Source: Dactylosporangium sp040689395 (GTDB taxonomy: Bacteria > Actinomycetota > Actinomycetes > Mycobacteriales > Micromonosporaceae). Taken from it: a stretch of DNA of 64,000 nt. The DNA is taken from positions 310,001 to 374,000 of the forward strand of contig NZ_JBFAZX010000005.1 of assembly GCF_040689395.1 (NCBI RefSeq), written 5' to 3'. The notes under the pieces are model-generated. The model was given only the letters and a program-made list of their open reading frames with translations. It did no database searches and was not told where the DNA came from. The position numbers were made by a program, and so were the translations under genes. Below, in pieces: positions 58,262 to 64,000 of the stretch. Every line of letters begins with the position of its first letter. The first letter of the stretch is position 1.

Positions 58262-59464
58262 CGCCGCCCGGTCGCCGGCGCTCTTGGCGTAGGCGGCCTC
58301 GTAGGCGGCGATGAGCGCGACCTTCGAGTTCTCCCACGACAGCGGGCCGCTCACACGCTGCTTGCCCAGCTCGCCCATGCGCCTGCGCTCGTCCGGGTTG
58401 TCGAGCAGGTACGAGACCAGCTTCGCGAACTCCGACTCGTCGTTGGCGGACGCGTAGAGCGCCGCATCGCCCGCCGAGACCCGCGCCTCGCGCAGCTCGA
58501 ACGAGACGATCGGCTTGGCCATCGCCATGTACTCCATGATCTTGTTCATGGTGGACACGTCGTTGAGCGGGTTCAGCGGGTCCGGCGACAGGCAGACGTC
58601 GGCGGTGGAGAGGTACCGCAACAGGTCTTCGTCCGGGATGCGGCCGGTGAACGTGACCGACTCGCCGAGCCCGAGCCGCACCGCCAGCTCCCGCATCTGC
58701 TCGAACGTGTCGCCGGCGCCAACGAACGCCGCGTGCCAGTCGGTGCGCCCGACCTCGTCGCGCAGCTTCGCCAGGGCCCGCAGCGCGTAGTCGACGCCGT
58801 CCTGCGGCCCCATCACGCCGAGGTAGCACAGCAGATAGGGCTTGCCGCGCTTGATGGACTCGTCCGGCGGCACGTGGTGGAAGCGCTCGACGACGGGCGC
58901 GCTGCGCACGACGAACACGTCCTCCGGGCGCTTGCCGCCGCGGGTCAGCGCGGCCTGGCGATAACTCTCGTTGGTCGCGATGACCACGTCGGCGGCCTCA
59001 TAGGTGGCCCGCTCGGCCCGCAGCACGGCCCGGTAGAGCAGGTCCTTGCCGCGGTTGAAGCGGGACAGGTACAGCTCCGGCACCAGGTCGTGCTGGTCGA
59101 AGATGAACCGGGTGCCGTGCTTGCGCAGCCGCTTGGCCACGATGTACAGGATGTCCGGCGGGTTGCAGGCGTGCACGACGTCGACCGGGCCGACCTTCTT
59201 GGCCAGCCGCAGCGTGTGCCGCAGCGCCGCGGAGTACTCCTTGGCGTAGCCCAGCGGGCCGCCGGTCGCCGCCTCGAGCGGATACCGATGGATCCTGATC
59301 GAGTCGATCTCGGCGTAGGGCTCGGTGTCACGCTTCGCGCCCTGCGGGCAGATGACGTCGACCTCCCAACCGGCGTCGCGCAGCGCGAGGCTCTCCTGCC
59401 ACACCCGCCGGTCGAACGGCACCGAAAGGTTCTCGACCAGGATCAGGGCTCTTCTACCGGCCAT
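58166..59464 (-). CDS. Family 4 glycosyltransferase
   Basis: The protein is 432 aa from ATG 59464; GGAGGCGTCAGC precedes it, better than the upstream in-frame ATG. The GT-B fold begins ALILVENLSVPFDRRVWQES. The C-terminal domain has LLCYLGVMGPQDGVDYALRA and the nucleotide-sugar motif STMNKIMEYMAMAKPIVSFE, close to the EX7E region of GT4. The last 30 residues are Ala/Gly-rich and overlap the convergent gene by 96 bp. It follows the acyltransferase gene by 26 bp in a minus-strand operon. Confidence 0.92.
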   Translation of the reverse strand: MAGRRALILVENLSVPFDRRVWQESLALRDAGWEVDVICPQGAKRDTEPYAEIDSIRIHRYPLEAATGGPLGYAKEYSAALRHTLRLAKKVGPVDVVHACNPPDILYIVAKRLRKHGTRFIFDQHDLVPELYLSRFNRGKDLLYRAVLRAERATYEAADVVIATNESYRQAALTRGGKRPEDVFVVRSAPVVERFHHVPPDESIKRGKPYLLCYLGVMGPQDGVDYALRALAKLRDEVGRTDWHAAFVGAGDTFEQMRELAVRLGLGESVTFTGRIPDEDLLRYLSTADVCLSPDPLNPLNDVSTMNKIMEYMAMAKPIVSFELREARVSAGDAALYASANDESEFAKLVSYLLDNPDERRRMGELGKQRVSGPLSWENSKVALIAAYEAAYAKSAGDRAASIPAQRGGAGAGVTAPGAVVSTQPAHGTIEE

Positions 59465-59490
59465 GCTGACGCCTCCAGGGGTGTGGTGCA

Positions 59491-60555
59491 CTACCGCTTG
59501 GCGGCGCGCAGCCTGCGCACCACCCGCCGCAGGTGCGGGCCGAGCGGCGACGCCTTCGCCGCCGCCACAAGGGATTCGCGGGCCCGCCGCACGGCGCGCC
59601 GGGCGTTGCTGCGGGTAACGATGCCCTGACCGACGAGGGTCTCGCCGGTCTTGGCGCGCCGCTTGTACTCATCGTCGCCGCGGCCCAGGTCGATCCGGGT
59701 GAAGCCGAGCTGCGGGGCGGCCATGACCAGCTCTCGCAGGAGCATCCAGCCCGGCGCCAGCCCGGCGTGCTCGGGATCGTAAACCGGGAACCACCAGTGC
59801 AGGACGTTACCGGAGCGGATGCCGAAATGGGCCGCCAACAGGTGCGGCCCGGCGTGCAGGGTGGACAGGATGCCGGCGAAGTCGGTGCCGCGGGTGTGCA
59901 GCAGGTCGGTGAGCAGCCGCACCCGGTCCGGCTCGGCGAAGTAGTCCCGTGCGCCCGTGGCCGCGTATTGCGCCCGTTTGAGCTGGATGACCTGGGCGAG
60001 GGCCGCTTCGTCGACGACGTCGGCGGCGAAGCGCACCGGGCCGATCTCGCGTTCGGCCTTGGCCGCGCGGCGGCGCGCCTGGCCCATGTTGTCCTTGCCG
60101 GACTTCGAGGCGCGGGCGATGTATCCGTCGAGGCCGCCGGTCGTGTCGACGTACGGCGACGGCCGGGTCGTCTCGGTCCACGGCTCGAAGGCCTCGGCCA
60201 CGGGCAGCAGGTGGTCGAACTCCAGCGCCGTCACGCCGCCGGTGAGCAGGCCCGCCACCGGGTAGGCGGCGCCCGGCGCCAGGATCGGGCCCTGGAAGTC
60301 CGCGCCCGGCCAGCCGACCGGGCGCAGCAGGGCGCCGTCGCGCTGCACGGGGAAGAGGCTCTCGATCTCGCCGGTCTCGTCACGCCCGACGTACACCTGC
60401 ACCGGGCGGCCGCTCGCGTGCACGGCGGCGGCGAAACCGGGGTGAAAGTACGGGCTGTCCAGCATCGGGTTGACGTTGCGCAGCTTGTGCCACGCGTCGA
60501 GGTGCGCGTCGGTGAGCCGGTCGAACGCGACCGGTTCCAATGCCGTGCGGGCCAT
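59491..60555 (-). CDS. CelD/BcsL-type GNAT acyltransferase
   Basis: The protein is 354 aa from ATG 60555, two bases after the stop of the upstream glycosyltransferase. Two-lobed GNAT architecture: an N-terminal half with PMLDSPYFHPGFAAAV, and a C-terminal GNAT domain with IQLKRAQYAATGARDYF, HFGIRSGNVLHWWFPVYDP and GFTRIDLGRGDDEYKRR. Relatives work in cellulose and exopolysaccharide production, probably acylating the glycan or its precursor. The C-terminal 40 residues are basic and may bind the membrane surface. Confidence 0.88.
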   Translation of the reverse strand: MARTALEPVAFDRLTDAHLDAWHKLRNVNPMLDSPYFHPGFAAAVHASGRPVQVYVGRDETGEIESLFPVQRDGALLRPVGWPGADFQGPILAPGAAYPVAGLLTGGVTALEFDHLLPVAEAFEPWTETTRPSPYVDTTGGLDGYIARASKSGKDNMGQARRRAAKAEREIGPVRFAADVVDEAALAQVIQLKRAQYAATGARDYFAEPDRVRLLTDLLHTRGTDFAGILSTLHAGPHLLAAHFGIRSGNVLHWWFPVYDPEHAGLAPGWMLLRELVMAAPQLGFTRIDLGRGDDEYKRRAKTGETLVGQGIVTRSNARRAVRRARESLVAAAKASPLGPHLRRVVRRLRAAKR

Positions 60556-60557
60556 GC

Positions 60558-61505
60558 TCAGTCCGCCAGCCGCGGCGGGTTGGACGGGTGCATGAGGGCG
60601 GCGACCGAGGCGCGTGCGATGCGCCGGCCGGTGACCGCGCGCACCGACTCGCCGAGCAGCACCGCGGCGTAGTACGCCGAGCCGGCGGCCCGCCCCCGGC
60701 GACGGCGGAACAGCTTCACCTTGTTCACCGTGAGCAGCGCCGCGAGCGTCGGGTTGACGTGCGACTCGCCGCCGATGTGCTCCACCACCGCGCGCGGCTC
60801 GAACCACAGCTTCCAGCCGCGGTCCCGCGCGCGCAGCATGTACTCGGTCTCCTCGCTGTAGAGCACGAACGACTCGTCCCAGGGGCCGAGCTCGCGGACC
60901 ACCTCGGCCGAGACGAGCAGGGCCGCGCCGGTCGCCCACGCGAACTCGCCGGGCCTTTCGTACTCGTCCGGATCGGTGATCAGCTCGCCGAGCTTGCCGA
61001 TGCGGCCGGCGCGGTCGCCGCCGATAACGGCCTCAGCCAACGCCCGGCCCACGGTCGGCATCCGGCGCAGGGACGGCTGTAGCGAGCCGTCGGAGTTGAG
61101 CATCAGCGGCACACTCATGCCCCGGCCGGACTCCTTGAGCACGTCGGCCAGGGTGGCGAGCGTGTCGGGGCGCATGCGCACGTCGGGGTTCATCACCCAC
61201 AGCGCGTCGTACATCTGCTCGCCCAGCGCCGCGAGGCCGGCGTTGATCGCGGCCGCATAGCCGGCGTTACGGCCGGTCTGCACGCTGCGGACCGGCAGGC
61301 GCTCCGCGGCGGCCAGGGCGACCGCGACCGAGTCGTCCTTGGAGTTGTTGTCGACGACGACGACGGCCGTGATGTCGACACCGTCGGACGGCAGTAGCGA
61401 GGCCAGGCAACCGCCGAGCACATCCCCGCTGTTGTAGGTGACGATCACGATGGCGACCCGATGCCGGGCCGACCGCTGAAAAGCCGACTGCTGCAAATCG
61501 GTCAC
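60558..61505 (-). CDS. Family 2 glycosyltransferase (rhamnosyltransferase-like)
   Basis: The protein is 315 aa from GTG 61505, whose GTGA overlaps the deacetylase stop. The GT-A core is VAIVIVTYNSGDVLGGCLAS, VVVDNNSKDDSV, then GRNAGYAAAINAGLA with ALWVMNPDVRM (DxD-like NPD), the pattern of the WbbL/RfbN rhamnosyltransferase group. The acceptor segment is FVLYSEETEYMLRARDRGW. No strong transmembrane helix is seen. It is the second gene of the deacetylase-GT-acyltransferase-GT4 operon. Confidence 0.9.
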   Translation of the reverse strand: MTDLQQSAFQRSARHRVAIVIVTYNSGDVLGGCLASLLPSDGVDITAVVVVDNNSKDDSVAVALAAAERLPVRSVQTGRNAGYAAAINAGLAALGEQMYDALWVMNPDVRMRPDTLATLADVLKESGRGMSVPLMLNSDGSLQPSLRRMPTVGRALAEAVIGGDRAGRIGKLGELITDPDEYERPGEFAWATGAALLVSAEVVRELGPWDESFVLYSEETEYMLRARDRGWKLWFEPRAVVEHIGGESHVNPTLAALLTVNKVKLFRRRRGRAAGSAYYAAVLLGESVRAVTGRRIARASVAALMHPSNPPRLAD

Positions 61506-62176
61506 GATGCCCCACGTAGTTGTTTGACGCGACGCGCGACCATCCGTCGCGCCTGCACGATCGGTGAAGCCTTGCCGTTGAACACCTGCTGCACCCATGC
61601 GTCGTCGAGGTCGTGGCGGAGGCTGTTGCGCGCCTGCAACCACTGCCCGGCGCGGGCCCGGCCGCCGTCGCTGGTGTAGACCAGCCGCATGCCGGCCCGG
61701 CGCAGCCGGGTGAGCACCACACGGTCGTAGGAGCCGAAGGGGATCGCGACCTCCTTCACGGGCTCCCCGGTGATATCGCCGATGACGCGGTTGGCCTCGC
61801 CGATCTCCCGCTCAGCCTCGGTGTCGGTGAGCTTGCGCCAGTCGCGGTGCGCCCAGCCGTGCGAGCCCACGGACATACCGGCCCGCCGCAGTTCGCGCAC
61901 GCCGTCCACGTCGAGGCGCCCCGGCTTGCCGAATTCGCCGGCCAGCACGAAGAAGTGCGCCTTCAGGCCCCGTTCGACCAGCCGCGGCAGCCCGATCTCC
62001 AGGTCGGAGGCGTTGCCGTCGTCGAAGGTGATCCGCACGTCGTCCCGGCCCACCGCTGCGTCGAGGGCCCGCTCGAACTGCTCGACACTGACCCAGGTGT
62101 TCTCTTCGCCGGGATCGAGGGGGCGGGACGTAGGGCCGATTCCGTGCACGGTGATGTTGACGACCGAGGTCGGCAT
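61502..62176 (-). CDS. NodB-type polysaccharide deacetylase
   Basis: The protein is 224 aa. Carbohydrate esterase 4 motifs are present: motif 1 RITFDDGNAS with catalytic Asp and metal Asp, and motif 2 SVGSHGWAHRDW (HxxxH). The later FGSYDRVVLTRLRRAG is the family end. There is no signal peptide, so it may act on a lipid-linked or nucleotide-linked sugar inside the cell. It is the first gene of a four-gene minus-strand operon, divergent from the Wzz-like gene across 353 bp. Confidence 0.9.
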   Translation of the reverse strand: MPTSVVNITVHGIGPTSRPLDPGEENTWVSVEQFERALDAAVGRDDVRITFDDGNASDLEIGLPRLVERGLKAHFFVLAGEFGKPGRLDVDGVRELRRAGMSVGSHGWAHRDWRKLTDTEAEREIGEANRVIGDITGEPVKEVAIPFGSYDRVVLTRLRRAGMRLVYTSDGGRARAGQWLQARNSLRHDLDDAWVQQVFNGKASPIVQARRMVARRVKQLRGAS

Positions 62177-62529
62177 ACCGACGGTTCCTCCCGAAGTGTC
62201 TTTGCCCTTGCTCGCGCGACACGCCTGGCCTTATCACGTGCGGCGCCACCCTCGCCAAGGGACGACGAGATCCTGACCGCGTCCCGCATACTCACGCATC
62301 AGTAGATCGGATAAAGGTATTGTCTAGTACCGGACATGCGTGGGTAATTTCAGCTTTTCCTCAGCTGTCCTGGAGTTCACTGCGAGACTCCCGGGCCAGT
62401 AAGGTGTCGGCACGCGGCGCACCCTCGTGACAGTTGTCCGACCCGTCCTTGCCCTCCGGAGAGCACCACCGGACACTGGATGCGCCGGCATGCGCAGGGG
62501 TGCACCAGGCGGTCATCGAGAGGACGACG
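62177..62529. other. Divergent promoter region of the polysaccharide export half-locus
   Basis: These 353 bp lie between the deacetylase and Wzz-like starts. An AT-richer block at about 62300-62360 (GGATAAAGG, TATTGTC, GGTAATTTC) is the probable promoter zone. Within it is a 16-bp imperfect palindrome at 62321. The plus-strand frame of the Wzz-like gene is open from TTG 62434, so part of this region could be coding if that start is used. Confidence 0.55.
62321..62336. promoter_or_regulatory. Imperfect palindrome TGTCTAGTACCGGACA in divergent promoter
   Basis: The outer TGTC/GACA and central GTAC are symmetric; two pairs in each half are transition mismatches. It sits mid-way between two divergent operons in the only AT-rich stretch, where an operator would be expected. 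The regulator is unknown. Confidence 0.35.
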
Positions 62530-63453
62530 TTGGACTTCTGGGACATCACGAAGCTGCTGTTCCGGCGATGGCAGATCGCCCTGCCGCTGCTGGTGCTGTC
62601 GGTGGCCATCACGGCGGTCACCGTCAGCCAGGTGAAGCCGGACTATGTCGCCACCGCCTATGTGCAACTGGTGCCGCCCAACGCGGGCCGGACAGAACCG
62701 GGCGCGATCACCCCCGAACAGCAGAACCAGTGGATCGGGCAGGGCCTGCAGACGCTGGGCAACGCCGCGATCGTCCAGGTGATGGACCAGACTGTGTTCG
62801 ACGAGTTCAAGCGGCGCGGCTACAGCGAAACGTTCACGGTCACCATGGGCCAGAGCACGCCGCTGGTCACGTTCGAGACCACCGGCTCGACCAAGGCGCA
62901 GGCCAAGGAAACCACCGACGCGCTGGTCACGAAGTTCACCGACAGCGTGGTCAAGCTGCAACGGGACAACGGCGTCTCCAACAAGGCGATCATGATCACC
63001 ACGAGCCGCCTCGACGCCGGCGGCAACGTCAAGAAGTCCACCTCGAAGGTCAAGCGCGCGCTGGTCGCCGTCGCGGCGGCCGGGCTCCTGCTGACCGCGG
63101 GCACCACGATCGGCATCGACGCGTGGCTGCGCCGGCGCCGCAAGGGTGAATTCCAGGGCAAGGACGCCGAGGACACCGCGACGACGTCGCCCATCCACTC
63201 TCGCGGCACCGCCGGCGCCTCCGCCGGCGTCGCGGGCAAGTCGAACGTGGGTGGGATCGTGAACTCCGGTGACCACGCCATCGACTACCAGCGCTCGGCG
63301 GCGACCGCCCGGGTCGGCGACACCGAGTCCCTGCGCAGACAGGCCCTCGACGAGACCACCATCATCGTCCCCGACGCCGAGTCGACCGTGGTCATCCCAC
63401 TCGCCGCGATGCCGCCGCGCCCGGCCTCGGCCAAGCGCGGAACGAACAATTAG
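62530..63453 (+). CDS. Wzz-like chain-length/co-polymerase protein without kinase domain
   Basis: The protein is 307 aa from TTG 62530, preceded by GAGAGGACGACG; the frame is open from TTG 62434, but the added residues look unlike the family. The first helix is at about 14-34 after DFWDITKLLFRRW. The extracytoplasmic domain spans about 35-176, with NAAIVQVMDQTVFDEF. The second helix is at about 178-200. The cytoplasmic tail is disordered with no Walker A, so there is no fused BY-kinase. It should set polymer length or gate export for the locus glycan. Confidence 0.83.
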   Translation: MDFWDITKLLFRRWQIALPLLVLSVAITAVTVSQVKPDYVATAYVQLVPPNAGRTEPGAITPEQQNQWIGQGLQTLGNAAIVQVMDQTVFDEFKRRGYSETFTVTMGQSTPLVTFETTGSTKAQAKETTDALVTKFTDSVVKLQRDNGVSNKAIMITTSRLDAGGNVKKSTSKVKRALVAVAAAGLLLTAGTTIGIDAWLRRRRKGEFQGKDAEDTATTSPIHSRGTAGASAGVAGKSNVGGIVNSGDHAIDYQRSAATARVGDTESLRRQALDETTIIVPDAESTVVIPLAAMPPRPASAKRGTNN

Positions 63454-63480
63454 CCACGCAGGGGGCGTTGGGGTAGTCCG

Positions 63481-64000
63481 GTGACGATCGCTACCGAGGA
63501 GTACATCTCCGCCGACCTGGAGCCGTCATACGTCTCCGGCAAGACCTACGTCACCCGCCGCCGCGTCACCCACATCGATGCGGCGGCGCTGCTGAGCATC
63601 ACCATGTTCCTCATCACGGTGATCCCGTCGCGGCTCATCGTGCCGGGCATGACCGATGTGGGGCGGCCCGGGCTGGTGTTCGGGCTGGCGCTGTTCGTGT
63701 GGTGGGTGCTCGCACGGTTCACCACGACACTGTCGATGACCGGGCCCCAGCCGATGCGCTGGGCGCTGATGGTCTTCCTCGTGTCGGCGCTGATCTCCTA
63801 CGCCATCGGGTTCATGCGCGGGCTGACGACCATCGAGTCCAACGCCGCCGACCGGATGATGCTGTACGTCGGGGTGTTCTCCGGCATCCTGCTCACCGCC
63901 GCCGACGGCGTGCCGAACTGGATCCGGCTGCGCGGCGTGCTCAAGGTGGTCGTGGCCTGTGCCGCGGTCGTCGCCGCCATCGGCATCCTGCAATACGTCA
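63481..64000 (+). CDS. O-antigen ligase/polymerase-like membrane protein, partial
   Basis: It starts at GTG 63481, 27 bp after the Wzz-like gene, and is cut by the window end after 173 codons. The cytoplasmic N-terminus (about 1-34) ends in TRRRVTHIDAAALL. Helices follow at about 34-50, 63-82, 96-113, 125-145 and 155-172. The layout fits the O-antigen ligase/Wzy polymerase superfamily; the diagnostic periplasmic loop lies beyond the edge. With the Wzz-like protein it points to Wzx/Wzy-type assembly. Confidence 0.75.
   Translation, partial: MTIATEEYISADLEPSYVSGKTYVTRRRVTHIDAAALLSITMFLITVIPSRLIVPGMTDVGRPGLVFGLALFVWWVLARFTTTLSMTGPQPMRWALMVFLVSALISYAIGFMRGLTTIESNAADRMMLYVGVFSGILLTAADGVPNWIRLRGVLKVVVACAAVVAAIGILQYV

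Noticed and set aside
1..64000. tRNA, rRNA, CRISPR arrays, insertion sequences or prophage
   Set aside because: No cloverleaf, spacer-repeat pattern, transposase or integrase reading was found by eye; dispersed short repeats do not have mobile-element ends.

Overview
The window is very GC-rich actinomycete DNA: GTG and TTG starts are frequent, most operons are coupled through 4-bp GTGA/ATGA overlaps, and third codon positions are almost all G or C. The gene set includes a 180-kDa class NAD-glutamate dehydrogenase, crotonyl-CoA carboxylase/reductase, paired polar coiled-coil scaffold proteins, an Asp23/Gls24 protein and a DUF6232 protein. This fits a filamentous actinomycete, most likely of the Micromonosporaceae. 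That placement is inferred from gene content and style, not from a marker gene. I saw no rRNA, tRNA, CRISPR array, transposase or phage gene.

Layout. (1) 1-8.3 kb: an RskA-like membrane protein with a long repetitive N-terminus, the electron-transfer flavoprotein pair etfBA, a small membrane-protein operon (two DUF202 proteins and a PLDc_N protein), a diacylglycerol-kinase family enzyme preceded by an unlisted coupled 42-codon ORF, a phosphonatase-like HAD hydrolase and a ThDP enzyme. (2) 8.3-18.7 kb: an Hsp70-type ATPase with a Pro-rich membrane tail, a DUF6232 protein, enoyl-CoA hydratase, two ABC systems, a ROK regulator divergent from a GH3 beta-N-acetylhexosaminidase with a clear palindromic operator, and a solo AbiEi/DUF559 protein. 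(3) 18.7-25.7 kb: the giant glutamate dehydrogenase and a lipoprotein class B penicillin-binding protein. (4) 25.8-35.7 kb, minus strand: an operon of two giant FtsX-type permeases, a cryptic 30-codon ORF, an ABC ATPase, a YbbN-like thioredoxin/TPR protein and an arginase-fold protein with a 340-residue disordered tail.

(5) 35.7-43.4 kb: a C4 acyl-CoA (ethylmalonyl-CoA/butyryl-CoA) module. It holds an IcmA-like mutase large subunit, the G-protein chaperone MeaB, a thiolase, methylmalonyl-CoA epimerase and crotonyl-CoA carboxylase/reductase. Thiolase could feed acetoacetyl-CoA toward crotonyl-CoA, Ccr makes ethylmalonyl- or butyryl-CoA, the mutase isomerises butyryl/isobutyryl-CoA, MeaB protects the B12 mutase, and the epimerase inverts acyl-malonyl centres. 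Three transcription units of this module carry the same roughly 15-bp motif (TTAkCkAnCGTTCAG) upstream, which suggests a shared regulator.

(6) 43.5-47.2 kb: two adjacent DivIVA/Scy/FilP-like coiled-coil proteins, each preceded by an inverted repeat with a spacer of about 20 nt. (7) 47.3-64 kb: a surface-polysaccharide locus. It encodes sugar-nucleotide formation and tailoring (RfbF-like nucleotidyltransferase, two sugar methyltransferases, SDR epimerase, PIG-L deacetylase), four glycosyltransferases, a CelD/BcsL-type acyltransferase, a NodB-type deacetylase, an asparagine-synthetase-like ligase without the glutaminase cysteine, a membrane-anchored beta-helix protein, a Wzz-like chain-length protein without a kinase domain, and the start of an O-antigen ligase/polymerase-like membrane protein cut by the window edge.
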